A stretch of 64,000 nucleotides of DNA from Brachionus rotundiformis (taxonomy: Eukaryota; Rotifera; Eurotatoria; Ploima; Brachionidae), in NCBI GenBank assembly GCA_016802295.1, contig JAESIW010000065.1, positions 248,001-312,000 of the forward strand, written 5' to 3'. Shown in pieces: positions 10,759 to 22,994 of the stretch. Positions within the stretch are counted from its first letter, which is position 1; each line of letters starts with the position of its first letter. Both the position numbers and the translations under genes were made by a program. The notes below the pieces were generated by a model. That model did not search any database. It saw only the letters and a list, made by a program, of their open reading frames with translations, and was not told the DNA's origin.

Positions 10759-11672
10759 TTTAAAATATTTAAAAATTTCTCATTTTAAAATGTATTACTG
10801 ATAATTTTTTTCCGATTTTGTTTTTTTATTAAATTTTTAATGAATCTCAGCAAATTATAAACTTTTTATGTTTTATGTTTTAGTTGTAGGAATTATTAAA
10901 AATATAAATAAAATTTTGAGTCACTCAAAATGAAGTTATATATTAACATTTAATATTAATCATTTTTTAAATTTCAAAAGCAAAATATTTTTAGATTATT
11001 AATAATTAACTAATATGTTTTAAATTTAATTTTAGTTTTTAAAATGAAAAATTCAAAAAAAGAGAATTCTAAAAATTATTTTGCTGATAAAATATTGATT
11101 AATTTCTTTTGGACAAATTATAAATTTTTCTGTAGTTTTGTGAAATAGGATTATTAAAAAAAATTGAAAAGTTTAATGATTTCTAGAAATTTTCTAGTAG
11201 GCCCAAAATAAATTATTTCGGAAGAAGAATTTAGTGAATTTTAATTTTGAAATTCAATTGAATAAAAAATTTATCTTAAAAAATGAACATTAGAATGAAA
11301 TAAACTAATGATCATATTTTAATAGATATTTTTTATTCAATAGTTTATAATTAAATTATCTAAATCATCTAATTACTAATTAAAATCACAAAACTTCTAT
11401 CATTTTACCAGACTATTAGTTGAATTTATTTTGCATTTATTTATAAGTTGAATAAACCAACTTTTTAAAACTCCAATACTTATCTGATCTTTATAGAAAT
11501 TATATTTGATTATGAAGGTGACTATTTTTGAGCGCCAAACTTTGAATTAGACTTTTTTCTAGCTAAACAAAAAAATTATTCATAAAAATAATTCTATATA
11601 TTAAACTAAGCTTTAAATTTGAACCTAAAAAAATCTTCACTTCGGTTGTATAAGCCAATTTTCATTCTCATA
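10759..11672. other. gene-free AT-rich spacer between divergent genes
   Basis: Separates the minus-strand channel gene from the plus-strand coiled-coil gene, so both promoters should lie here. I looked for a kinesin motor or other upstream exons of the coiled-coil gene and found no coding frame. Confidence 0.5.
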
Positions 11673-14600
11673 ATGTCACAAAAAAACACAGACCTTATCC
11701 AACATGTACCAAAAATCGAAGTCCAGCCTGAAGACCAAGCAGTTATAGATTCTCTTTATTGCGAAAAATGCTATGATATGATAAATTATTTCATTGATGA
11801 ATGTTATTTTTTGAGCAAAAAATCAGTCAAGTTTGAGCGATTGAGTAAAAAATTAAAGGAAGGTTTTTTAGATTATAGGCACAAGCTGGATAACTTGCAA
11901 TTTGATTATGACGAATTGAAGGCCTGCAAAGAGGTTCTAGAAGAAGAACTGCAATTATTTCGAAAAAAAAGCCCCGATCCAGAAATAAGTCATGTAACTC
12001 AAACAACCACGGTAAATGATATCAAAAAGACATCTAAAATAATTCTCTCGCTTGATGACATGAAGTTAGATGAGTCAGAAAACTTGGAAAACAAAAAATC
12101 TAAGTCAATCACCATCGATATTGATTCTTTTAGTAAATACTTCCTGAACAATCACATAACTTTGAATAAATCTCATTTACAATTGATGTTTGATTACTTG
12201 GCCAAGATGATAATAAATCGACAAAAAAATTCCAAAATTGTTTTGGTCAACCAGACAGACACTAAGTCAATAACATACAATAGTGACTTTGACATAAGAA
12301 AAGATGATCTCTTAGAGGCTGATGAACATTTAAAAGATGAATTGAAAAAGTCACGTGATTTAAATCAAGATTTAGAATTGAAGATAAAAAATTTGACCGA
12401 ATCAAATGAAATTTTGACTCAAACCAACTTTAATTTAGTCCAAGAAACCACCAAATTGGGGTGTACCTTGAATGAAAATACAGAATTAGAACTTAAACAG
12501 ATTAAAGAAGAACTTCAGCGTGAAAAAGAACAATCTATCAAAGTTATATTAGAGAATCAAAATTTAAAAAATGAAATTCAACAAATCTACGAAACTTTGG
12601 AAATACAGAACCAGATAATAAAAAATTCAGAAAATACTGGAAAACTTTTGGTTGAAAGAGATAATGAAATTGTTCAACTGAGAACAAAAATGGACCAAAT
12701 TACCAAGGAACATGATGATTTTATTTTTTTAACAGATAAAAAAATTAAAAAATTAAAATCAGAAATTTCTGAAAAAAGTGAAAATTGTCTCAAAATTGAA
12801 CAAGAGATGGCACAATTGAGAGAACAATACCAAAGTTTGTTGATTGATTCTGAATACAAGTTGGCAACTATTACCGAGGAATTCAAAAATCAAATAAAAA
12901 GTTTATCTGAGTCGAAGCAATCTGAATCAAATAGTCAAGAATCTGAAGAAATATCCAAGGATAATTTGGTAAAACAAATTGATGATCTGAGAACAAAATT
13001 AGATGAATCAGAGGCTGAAAAAGCTTTGCAAAAAAATGAAATATCAAAATTGAGTTCTCTTTTGGATCAGGAACAATCAGCGACTTGTTCATTGAACCAA
13101 AAATACCAGGTTTTGACCACCGACTATGAAAACTTATCAAACGAGTTAAAAAACGAAAATGAGCAGTTGCGGTGTAAAATCGAAAATTGCCAAAATGAAT
13201 CTGCACAGTACAAATCTGAACTTGAATTAGCTCTGAACAAAATTATTCATTTGTCAACTAATAATACTGAACTACATCATGCTGTATCTGAAGAGGAAGA
13301 AATGATGATAAATGACAAGAAAACAATGGAAAATTTAAATTTAGAAGTTGCCGAGCTAAAAAAATGTCTAGAAACAGCTAAGACTGAAATTCAAAAATTA
13401 GATAACCAGAATAGTAAATCGGGTGATGAATGCATGGATGTAGACATGGAAATGGAAACAGATGAGCCATTAGTAATGTTGAATGATACCAGTCCCGAAA
13501 TTGGTATCTTAAAACAGCAAATTTGTGAAATGGAAACAGAAATTTTTAATCTAAAATCAGAGTTAAATAGTTCACAAGAAATGAATAAAAAATTTAACTT
13601 AGAAATTGATCAAATGAAACAGTTTTTTGAGACTACGACAGCAGAAATTAGATCCAAACATTGTGAAGAAATTGACTTACTTAATAATAAGATAAATGAT
13701 ATTGAATCTAATAAGGCTTCACTGGAAAGTGATTTGAATTCAGAAAAAAATATTTTAGATATTGAAAGGCAAAAATTAAAAGATTTGGAATTAAAATACG
13801 CCGAGAACCAGACTCTGATCGAAAGCTTAAAATCAGAAAAATTAACAATTGAAAACGACAGGGATCAAAAGAGCAAAAATATTGACGAAGTAAGATTGGA
13901 AATCGAAAATTTAAAAGCTACCTTGGGACAAGAAATCGAAAAAAATGAACAAATATGCACACAGCATGGAGAATTGGTTCAAAATTTGGAAACTCAATTG
14001 GAAAAATCAAAACAAGAAATTGAATCTTTAATTGAGAAAATAAATGCTTTAGAAAATCAAAAAAGAGAACTTGAATTGTATTTAGAGACTCTTAGAAATA
14101 GTCATGATCTTGACAAAGACAATACCAAAATTTTGGAAGACCAGATTCAAACCCTTAAACAGAAATACGAGGACAATATTTGTGAAAATGAGGCAAAAAT
14201 AGCCAATTTAGAAAACCAATCTTTAGATTTGATTAAGTCAATTGAATTACTTAAGTCGGAAAAAGTGGAAAAGGATTCCAATTTAGAATTATTAAATGAA
14301 GAAGTTAAGGCTTTAAGAGAAAAAAATGACTCATTATTTAATGAAAATGAGCTTATAAAGCGACAAAAAGAAGAGGAAACCTTGGTTATGAACAACAATT
14401 TTGCAGAATGGAAAAAACGCTATGAACAAGAAAAAAGTGAATGGGAGCAAAAAGAAAAGTCAACTTTGACTGAGATTGATCAGATAAAAGAAGCCAATAA
14501 AAACAAGATACAAGAAATAGAATCTTTGAATGAACAATTGATCAGCTTAAATGTAAAATACGAGGCTTTGATATGCGAAAACGAGGCAAAAACCACATCA

Positions 14601-17600
14601 AACCAAGAAAAAATTGAAGCATTTTCAAGTCAAATAGAGTCCTTAAGCACTGATCTGAATAATTCCAATAATAAACTAATTGAAAGTGAATTAACTCTAA
14701 AAAATTTAAAGACTGAGCTAGATTCAGCGTTGGCTGCCAAGTCCGAATCTGAGACCAAGATGAAAGAAATCACACAAGCTAATGAATTGCACAAAGAAGA
14801 GCTAAATCATCAGATTAATTCATTGAAAACAGTAAAAGCAGATTTGGAACAAGCTCATTTAAGGCTAGAAAACGAGAATATGGAGTTGAGACAGGATATC
14901 AATCGACTTAGAAGTGATTTGCAAAATTTACGTGAAACCCAAAATTTTGGAGTCACCAATTCTGATATATTGAACACTGAAAACGAAGCTCTGCGTATTA
15001 AATTGGAAGAGTCAAGACATAAGTTTGAATCTCAAGCAAATGAAGACAGCAACAAAATAAGAGAGTTTGAGAATCAAGTAAAGATTTTAAATTCTAAATT
15101 GGAAGATGTGAACCGAGAATATGAAATTTATACCAACCAAACCAGGTCTCATATCGAACAGTATGAAAAAAATAAGCTTCAATTAGAACAAAATTTGGCT
15201 GAGAATTTATCAAAAATAAAAGACTTGGAACATCAACTTTCTGAGTCAAATCATAGTCATACTATTTATAGCCAACAGACTGATTTGGAAATTACCAATC
15301 TTAAATGTGAAAATGAGAAATTAGATAATCTTTTGAAAGAGAAGACTAATATGCATGAAAATTTTGTAAAAGAATCTGAAGCAATAATTATTGAATTGGG
15401 ACAAAAATACGAGTCTCTCAAAAAAGATAATGAAGAAAAATTTAATCAGATGGTAACAGAATTCGAAAGTGTTATCTCCACTTTGAATTCTGATACCAAT
15501 ACTTTGCAATCCAAATTAAATCAATATGAAACTCAGAAAGCAGAAATGGAAGCTTTAATGGAAAAATTGAAAGAGGATAAGAACCAAAAAGTGGCTGAAA
15601 TGGAATCCAAGTTAAAGGAGTTTGAAAAAGAGGTACAGTTGGTTAGAAACGAATACGAATCAAAAATTACAGATTCTGAGTCGAAATTTTGCCAAGAAAA
15701 ATCAAATTTTGATCAAATAGTGCAGCAATATGATGAAAAAATAAATTCTTTGAACCAAAAAATTTCCAATTATGAGGAAATAAAATCTAGCTTGGACTCA
15801 AATCTAGAACAGATGCAAAAGAATGAAGTTTTAAATAGGGAAAAAATCAACCAGCTTCAATGTGAGCTCGAGTCTTTGAATCAAAACCATGAAATTCAGT
15901 TCCAAGAAGCTAAAGCAATGATTTCAAACTTTGAATCACAGATAGCCCAGCTAAACCAATTTATAGACTCTATTAAGGAAGAAAAAGAATGTCTCCAATC
16001 ACAAATTGATGCACTTAACCAGCAGATAGCTTCCGATAACAACAAATACCAGGCGTATGATGATCAAATGCAGACCAAATTAATTGAAACTAAGAAAGCT
16101 TATGATGACTTAGTGTGCCAAAATGAGGAAAAAATTGCCTCAATGAATCAAACTATAGCGGATTACGAATTGGCACTTAAAAATTTAAATGAGAATTTAG
16201 AATCTAGCAGGCAGCAAAATTCAGAATATGCAGCTGAAATGGAAGCTAAGATGAGGGATATTGAATCACAACTTGAAGAGTCTAAGAAAATAAATGTTAA
16301 TACAATACATGAAAAGGAATCCATCATTGACACGCTAAATCAGGATATTAGCAAATTTAAGGATCAGATTGGACAGTTGGAAGCAGAATTGGAAAGGTCT
16401 AAGATAAATGCGGACAATCTAAATGGAGAAGTAGTTGCAAAATTGAAAGAACAGGAACTAAAGACTGAGGAGATTGAAGCTGAATACAAGTCAAAAGTGG
16501 AACTATTGGATAAATTGAATGCTGAAATGGTTGCCAAAAATGAACAATTGGGAAGCGATTTGGAAAAATTAAAAACTGAATCGGAATCAAAAATTGACGA
16601 ACTGACACAATTGAGTGAAGAGTCTGAAGTTCGAATACAAAATTTGTATCAACAACTGGAAGAACTTGACCAACAAATTAACCAAGCCAGTGAAGAGAAT
16701 GCTAGTTTAAAAGAAAAAGTTAAACAACTAAATTTGGAATGTGAGCGAACAGCAAATGAAAGAGATTTATTCATTAAAACATCTAATGAGAGCTTTGAAG
16801 ATACAAATAAGAGATTTAAGCAAAAATTGGATCAGTCTCAACAAGCTTTATACAGTCTTCAAGCTGAAAATGAATCATTGAATGCCAAACTTCGCGATTA
16901 TGACAACATTAAGTCACTCGAGATGGCGCAGCTGAGCAAAAAATTTGAATCCAATGAAATGGTATTGTACTCAGAGTGCGATGGATTGAAAGAAAAATGC
17001 ACTGAATATGAAGAAAAAATAAAAAAGCTGGAAATAAATATTCGAATTATGGATGATGAAAAGTCCGAGCTAAGGTCTCAATTGATCGATTACGAGAATC
17101 AAATTGATGGATTGAATCAAGACTTTAGGCTTCGTTTTGAAAGGGAAATAGAAGATTTGAGACAACGATCGCTCGAATTCGAGCTCAAATATAATGATCA
17201 GTTGACTCAAAATAAAGAATTAAAAACTCAATATGAAAGTGTTTATGAATCTTTAGTTTCTAATGAACTCAAATTTAAGGAAAAATTGTTTAATTTAAAC
17301 ACTGAATTGGAAAAAACACTTACACAATTGAACGAGTCAAAAGAACTTTTGTCCAAAAAAGATAGCCAGTATGCTGAATTAGTTAAAACAAAAGAGGCTA
17401 CTGGAATTGAAATGGTAGATTTGCAGCGTCAATTTTGTGATGTTTTAAAAGAAAAAGGAGAAATGGCCAACAGTGTAATTGAGCTAACACGCCAATTGTC
17501 CGAACTTAAGCAACAAAAAAGTCAAGAACCATCAAGCTCAGCTGATCCAAAGAATGAGGAAGAAATAGCCTCGCTAAAAAATCAAGTGGCAAAATATTCA

Positions 17601-18038
17601 AAAGAGCGAAAAGCCTATAAAGAAGAGCACAGTCAGAATAAAAAATTTAAATCTCAAATTGAAAAACAGACCAAAGAAATTGCCAAATTGGAAGAGACTA
17701 TTAAAGAAATGCAAGCGACTAATGATTTTTTGACTAAACAAATTAATAATTTGAATGACCATATATACGAGTTGAGCAATAAAGAAAATGAGAACGATTC
17801 TTGCGAAAATGTAACAACTCCATTATCTCGAAAATCTATGGGACGAAAATCACTCGGTAACAAGCGGCTATTGGAGATTCAAAATGAATCTATGGCTATG
17901 AGCAGCACAACACCTGAATCTAATAAAGTTAAGCACTTGATCAGTGATAGTACCAATCAATCTGGTCAAGATACTAATGAGCTAGGTGAAATGACACCAT
18001 CTACTGCCAGACGCCTAAATCAATGTGCTCAGCAGTAA
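11673..18038 (+). CDS. giant intronless coiled-coil protein (CENP-E/CENP-F/NuMA-like architecture)
   Basis: 2121 residues from the ATG at 11673; an in-frame TTG 54 bases upstream lacks support as a start. Residues ~1-100 form a short non-repetitive N-terminus with several Cys (CEKCYDMINYFIDECYF). From about residue 210 to 2030 the protein is almost unbroken heptad coiled coil, rich in E, K, Q, N and L and poor in P. An acidic patch (DECMDVDMEMETDEP) interrupts it near residue 590. The C-terminal ~90 residues are basic and Ser/Thr-rich with TP sites (TTPLSRKSMGRKSLGNKR, TTPESNK, MTPSTARR), like the mitotically phosphorylated tails of spindle or kinetochore proteins. No motor, actin-binding, GRIP or other named domain is seen. 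A spindle, centrosome or Golgi scaffold role is plausible by architecture only. Confidence 0.85.
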   Translation: MSQKNTDLIQHVPKIEVQPEDQAVIDSLYCEKCYDMINYFIDECYFLSKKSVKFERLSKKLKEGFLDYRHKLDNLQFDYDELKACKEVLEEELQLFRKKSPDPEISHVTQTTTVNDIKKTSKIILSLDDMKLDESENLENKKSKSITIDIDSFSKYFLNNHITLNKSHLQLMFDYLAKMIINRQKNSKIVLVNQTDTKSITYNSDFDIRKDDLLEADEHLKDELKKSRDLNQDLELKIKNLTESNEILTQTNFNLVQETTKLGCTLNENTELELKQIKEELQREKEQSIKVILENQNLKNEIQQIYETLEIQNQIIKNSENTGKLLVERDNEIVQLRTKMDQITKEHDDFIFLTDKKIKKLKSEISEKSENCLKIEQEMAQLREQYQSLLIDSEYKLATITEEFKNQIKSLSESKQSESNSQESEEISKDNLVKQIDDLRTKLDESEAEKALQKNEISKLSSLLDQEQSATCSLNQKYQVLTTDYENLSNELKNENEQLRCKIENCQNESAQYKSELELALNKIIHLSTNNTELHHAVSEEEEMMINDKKTMENLNLEVAELKKCLETAKTEIQKLDNQNSKSGDECMDVDMEMETDEPLVMLNDTSPEIGILKQQICEMETEIFNLKSELNSSQEMNKKFNLEIDQMKQFFETTTAEIRSKHCEEIDLLNNKINDIESNKASLESDLNSEKNILDIERQKLKDLELKYAENQTLIESLKSEKLTIENDRDQKSKNIDEVRLEIENLKATLGQEIEKNEQICTQHGELVQNLETQLEKSKQEIESLIEKINALENQKRELELYLETLRNSHDLDKDNTKILEDQIQTLKQKYEDNICENEAKIANLENQSLDLIKSIELLKSEKVEKDSNLELLNEEVKALREKNDSLFNENELIKRQKEEETLVMNNNFAEWKKRYEQEKSEWEQKEKSTLTEIDQIKEANKNKIQEIESLNEQLISLNVKYEALICENEAKTTSNQEKIEAFSSQIESLSTDLNNSNNKLIESELTLKNLKTELDSALAAKSESETKMKEITQANELHKEELNHQINSLKTVKADLEQAHLRLENENMELRQDINRLRSDLQNLRETQNFGVTNSDILNTENEALRIKLEESRHKFESQANEDSNKIREFENQVKILNSKLEDVNREYEIYTNQTRSHIEQYEKNKLQLEQNLAENLSKIKDLEHQLSESNHSHTIYSQQTDLEITNLKCENEKLDNLLKEKTNMHENFVKESEAIIIELGQKYESLKKDNEEKFNQMVTEFESVISTLNSDTNTLQSKLNQYETQKAEMEALMEKLKEDKNQKVAEMESKLKEFEKEVQLVRNEYESKITDSESKFCQEKSNFDQIVQQYDEKINSLNQKISNYEEIKSSLDSNLEQMQKNEVLNREKINQLQCELESLNQNHEIQFQEAKAMISNFESQIAQLNQFIDSIKEEKECLQSQIDALNQQIASDNNKYQAYDDQMQTKLIETKKAYDDLVCQNEEKIASMNQTIADYELALKNLNENLESSRQQNSEYAAEMEAKMRDIESQLEESKKINVNTIHEKESIIDTLNQDISKFKDQIGQLEAELERSKINADNLNGEVVAKLKEQELKTEEIEAEYKSKVELLDKLNAEMVAKNEQLGSDLEKLKTESESKIDELTQLSEESEVRIQNLYQQLEELDQQINQASEENASLKEKVKQLNLECERTANERDLFIKTSNESFEDTNKRFKQKLDQSQQALYSLQAENESLNAKLRDYDNIKSLEMAQLSKKFESNEMVLYSECDGLKEKCTEYEEKIKKLEINIRIMDDEKSELRSQLIDYENQIDGLNQDFRLRFEREIEDLRQRSLEFELKYNDQLTQNKELKTQYESVYESLVSNELKFKEKLFNLNTELEKTLTQLNESKELLSKKDSQYAELVKTKEATGIEMVDLQRQFCDVLKEKGEMANSVIELTRQLSELKQQKSQEPSSSADPKNEEEIASLKNQVAKYSKERKAYKEEHSQNKKFKSQIEKQTKEIAKLEETIKEMQATNDFLTKQINNLNDHIYELSNKENENDSCENVTTPLSRKSMGRKSLGNKRLLEIQNESMAMSSTTPESNKVKHLISDSTNQSGQDTNELGEMTPSTARRLNQCAQQ

Positions 18039-21000
18039 TTTTTTTAAATTTTTTTCAATAAGACATTGAATTTTTGTGAGTCGAATTTTCTATCTAAAAA
18101 TAGTATTTTTTATATTTCATTTTATGCAATAATTAGCCTTTAAAATTTTTTATTTTTTTTTCTAGATGTTTTAAATAAATTTTTTATCATAATATTTTTT
18201 TATTTTGTTCTTTATCAAAAGATTTATTTAAGGATATGTTATAAATTTGAAATGAATTTTAAATAAAAAATGAGAAATTATGAATTGTTAATTTAACATT
18301 TATAGACAATGATACATATTTTGTTTTTAATTTTAAAAATCAAAAAATTTTATGTAATCTGTTTTAAGATCATGATTAAGTTATTCAATATTAGATATTA
18401 GAAAAAAATTAAATTAAATCTTGATAATTTATCCAGTCAAAGTGATAATTTAATTTTTCTCTTTGGCTCAACAGGAAACTCTCAATTTACTATTCATTGA
18501 TTTTTTTTGGTATTTGTAATTTATATTTATATACATATTTTTTGTATCTTTTATCTTAAAAAATATTAAATTAGCCAATAATATTTTGTTGATATTTAAA
18601 TTGAAATATATTAAGATAAAATTAGAAAAAGAAAACAAAAGCAATATGATACTCAAGAATTAGTAAGCTTTTTGCATTTCGCCCAGTCCAAACACTTGAT
18701 TAATGAATTTTATATAGTTAATCAAATTAAACTGGGTGATATTTGGCGGATATCTCATATCGAAGATTTCGTTATATAAATAGATTCAATTACTTTTTAT
18801 TATTTAGAAAATAAATTTTAAAAATTAAAACAAAATTTGACCAAAACGAAGCTTCCTAGAAGCTAATATTTCACAATCTAATACAAAATATTTACAAGAC
18901 TTAATTTTTGAAAGATAAAAAATTAATAAATTTTAATTTTTGTTCTATTTAGGTTAAATTTAAACTTAATCCTTGTTATTAATTTCAATTTCACGTTTAG
19001 CTTCATTTGTCTTGTGAGAAGTTTTTTTTCCAATAAAATGACATCAATATGTATTTTTTGCTTCTAAAATAAGTTCAATAGATTTTTTTATCAAAAAAAA
19101 ATTATTTTCTTTATTTATTATGTTTGAACTTTTAGATCTTAATTTTTCTTATTTATTTTTTAGTGAAATTTTGCCGTCTTTAAGAAGTGACGAACTTCAT
19201 ACTTGCGACTAAATTGGAGTCTTTATCAGGTAAAAATCACATATTGATAGATTTATGTTATTTGTTCATGAAAGTCTTATAAAATATTTATTAGATTTTC
19301 TTCGTTTTAGGTGTAGTTCTCGAATTGTTAGATTTTTAAAATTAATTATTAATTACGAATAGAACTTCGGCTTTTTTGTCTAAAAAAAATAACTGCCACT
19401 CTTTGGGAGAACTCCAAATTTTCTGTTCTAATGCGTTAAATAAAACTAACAAGAGTTTTAAATAATAATTAGATAGTTTAAAATTGAATTATTGATAAAT
19501 ATTATTTCTTTTTCTTAATTTAAATATTTTTCTCTTTATAACAAGTATCAATAAAATTTTAAATTTTTTTTAAAAATATCGTATAATAATTTCAATTATG
19601 AAAAACTAAACTCAAAAATACATAATATTTTCTTCAATTTATTGGTTTTTATTAATTTTTAATTAACGATTTTAATTAAATTATTTCTAAAAGTTTGTCT
19701 TGTAAATTTGAAATGATACCAACATTTTCTATGCGATAATTATCTTATCTCAATTTTATAAATTTCTTATATACAAACATTGTTAGTTAAGAATTACCTT
19801 ATTTTTAATCTATCAAAATTATTAAATTAATGCCATTTAATAAAAAAGAATAGATTTTTTTAGTATTTTTTTTCCTTTTGTTTGCCATTTTTTACCTCCA
19901 TTTGTTAAATCTAAGATGCCTTAAAATCTTAATAATATAATTACCAGCCATAAATTAAAACAAAATCAAAAAACTATTTAAATATTTTGTCTTAAGGTGT
20001 TTATTAGAAATAATTTGAGTGAATATTTGGAATAGAATTTAGCTAGGTAAATTTTTAGGTAAGATGCAGGTTTAAATGAAGCTCTAATAAAATCAGAGGG
20101 TTGTTAAAGATATGCTTCATAAAGGAATTTAAAAAAAAATTTTAAGTTTTTATCTTATTTATAAACAGACTTTCTGTATTGGTTATATCACTTGGACCTA
20201 TGGATAGTTTGGATCAGCAATTTTACTGGCAATACATCTACATGGTCTAAATATGTTAACTATGCTATTAATTATTAAGTAAATTTTAAGAATTTTAGCG
20301 CTTTCACTTTATTTCAAAAATTGGCACTGTAATTTAAATGACCACACTCTAGTTTTTTTTTTGTTTAAAAATCAGGTGAAGTTGTTGGTCAATCTGGAGT
20401 CACATTAAAATTGAATAAATTTTTTTGTTCATTGGATTTATATGGCTTTTTAATTATGAATCCTAAAAAAATTATTATTTGCTGTAGAAAATTATCCGTC
20501 TATTTGAAAACGTTTATTCAAATTTAAATTAGTTAAATTAGTTCCCAAGTAGACTTTGGTCTTTAGTTATACAAGTGAACATTTTATACACCAAAGTTAA
20601 TTTAAGTTTTAGTTTTAAATTAGCATAGAAATAGAAAAACCATTTTGATTGGCTTTATAGATAGTATCTATAATTAAAACAATCAAATAAATAATTGTTT
20701 ATTTTCTCGGGTTCGAATTCCTCTAAACTCGTGTCATAATACAAGAAAAAAACACTTAAAGTGATTGAATTTTGTAAAATAATTCAAGCCTTGTGTTTTT
20801 AATAGGGATTAAATCAGCTAGGCAAAAAAGAAATACCTGGTGATACCGAAACAAAACAGAATATGCATCTCATAAGGTAAAGATAAACAAGAAGCTGCAT
20901 TAAGCTTTCAACATGGATCAGTAGCATGTCACAAATCAAGTGTCCTAATCCAAAGCAGAAACAAGCTCACGGGACCGACCCGATATTTAACACATCACAA

Positions 21001-21205
21001 GCCACTATTTGCATGACATATATTTAAACATAGTTTTTCTTGTCATTCGAATATTCTCATGATAGCTCCAAATGATATAGTTTGCTTTTTATCAACGAGG
21101 ACTCGGCTCGGTTTGAAATATCAAAACAAACTATAATTTACATTTTAATTGAGCCTTATTGATTGAGTATATTGTTGATTGATTGTTTGTTTAATGCTTA
21201 GCGTT

Positions 21206-21229
21206 ACACACAAACACACACACACACAG
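21206..21229. repeat. (CA)n microsatellite
   Basis: Imperfect CA run interrupted by one AA. Confidence 0.9.
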
Positions 21230-22067
21230 ATACACCAAGTTACTACTTTACTCACACGATAAAGATAACTACTTAACTAATCAAATTTACATTAATGATA
21301 ATTTCTTGCCGCCGCTTATCTACCAATATGCTACGACTTTTAATCCTTATTCTATTTCTATTTTCTCTATTTCACATACAAGTCAAACGAGGCCGATGTT
21401 TGATTTCACTTTTAGATTAACGTATACACTTAGTTAATTAAGATTTGGGCTTAATATTTATTAAATCTAAAGAAAGCTAAAGCGGGCCGACCATCGGCCA
21501 GTGTAAGTATAAACACATTTCTCGCAAATGGAATTTTGCGTCAAATAAAGTGTCAATAGAAAGCCTAGCTCGGAGACAAAATCAAACTTGGTTAAAACTA
21601 AAAACGATTAACTCTTGTAAATTGATTTTGATAAGGCAAGGCGATTAATCGTTTAATCGTTTTTGGTTTTTTATTAGCTTGGCTCCATGCTGTAAGATCA
21701 AGTATTAAATTAATTAAATGCTTAAAGTGCCCGAGTTAATCAAGCAGAACAATTTTTATTTTCTTATTTATTTTTTTGGTTGTTTTTTTTTTATTTTATT
21801 GCAAAATAATTGACACATGGATAGAAATTAGCTTGTGTTTGTTTAAAATATTTATTGACTAAAATTATTAGCTAAAAAGAAAACTTTTCAAATAAATCAG
21901 AAAAAGAGAGGTTTTTTTTTAATTTTATTATATGATATTATTTGAAGTTTTTAATTTTATGTAGGTGGCTAGGTGAGTTCGATTGTGCATATCTGTACTG
22001 TTTTGTTCTAAGCAGTTGCTTGCTGACGAGACCTGCAACTAGGCCCAGTGTTTTCCTATTGTTACAA

Positions 22068-22081
22068 GTACATGCATGTAC
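22068..22081. repeat. 14-base perfect palindrome GTACATGCATGTAC
   Basis: Self-complementary site inside a compositionally complex island (21.94-22.13 kb) upstream of PRDM14. It could be a dimeric binding site or chance. Confidence 0.6.
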
Positions 22082-22439
22082 TCGTGTACAAAAATTGTCT
22101 GCTATTTTAGCACCAGAAGGCCCGGCTGATTTATTACAAAAATTCCAAATTAAAATATCAAAAAGAATTAGGAAAAATTTATTTATTTAAAATATTTAAA
22201 ATATGATTAAAAAATCTAAGTATTACAAGTTGATTTTATGTTTCTATGAGTAATTCTTTATAACTTTATTTCGTAGAGAAAATATTCAAGTTCAAGTTTA
22301 TGTGTTTTAAAACGCGGTCTTAAAAACTCCTTGGCCTTTCTAGTGTTAGAAAGCAACATAGCAAGTACCGTAAGTGATTCAGACAAAAGAAAATTTCACT
22401 TCTATTATAGGCATGAAAAATAAAAAAGACACATTTTTT

Positions 22440-22770
22440 GTAAATAAATAATTCAAATAATTTTTGATTGAAATTTTCAAGCATGTTTCTTCTATTTTTG
22501 GTACTTAATACGGCTATATCATAACAATTCAGGGTTTGAGAACTTGTGTATTTCATCAAATATAAGAACGTTTGGTCATCAAAGTATTTCTTCTATAAAA
22601 AGTGTCTCAGTTCTCTTCAGCTTGAGCCAAAAAGTGCATTTTTACATTTACATTAGACATCATTCACGAAATTTTCTGTAAATAAGGGATAAATTTTGAT
22701 TGAAATATAAGCAAGCTTCTTCTATGTGAGGAAATAAGGTTATATCAGAACAATTCAGGGTTTGAGAGCT
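22440..22770 (+). repeat. degenerate direct repeat, offset about 226 bases
   Basis: An identical 18-mer (AACAATTCAGGGTTTGAG) occurs at 22523-22540 and 22749-22766. Similarity extends upstream of both: TTTTGATTGAAAT, AAGCNNGNTTCTTCTAT and GGNTATATCA recur in the same order. It looks like an old tandem duplication. Confidence 0.7.
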
Positions 22771-22904
22771 AGAGCGCCTTTCCAGGCATCTAAATGGAAG
22801 GCATGGTTAAAGGAGGAATTTTTTTCTTAATAAAAAATTAATTGAATCCATAAACTTAATGCTATTTAAGTTCTATGTCTCCTAATCGAAGTAATAAAAT
22901 TTAA

Positions 22905-22931
22905 GTGAGTGAGTGTGAGAGAGAGAGAGAA
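22905..22931. repeat. GA-rich simple repeat
   Basis: GTGAGTGAGTGTGAGAGAGAGAGAGA-type run; potential GAGA-factor-like sequence, or only a microsatellite. Confidence 0.8.
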
Positions 22932-22974
22932 AAAAAACCAATATAAACAACAATCGGAAACCGTTCAGTTTTCT

Positions 22975-22994
22975 TAGTCGAATAATTGCGACTA
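22975..22994. repeat. inverted repeat TAGTCG-N8-CGACTA
   Basis: Perfect 6-base arms with an AT-rich 8-base spacer in the PRDM14 upstream region. Confidence 0.5.

Noticed and set aside
11619..11672. 18-residue N-terminal extension of the giant coiled-coil protein
   Set aside because: Begins at TTG; the first ATG in frame is 11673 and the extension has no supporting feature.
20705..20740. GGTTCGAATTCC resembling a tRNA B-box
   Set aside because: The T-stem does not pair over five bases and no acceptor stem or A-box partner is found about 65 bases upstream, so it is not a tRNA.
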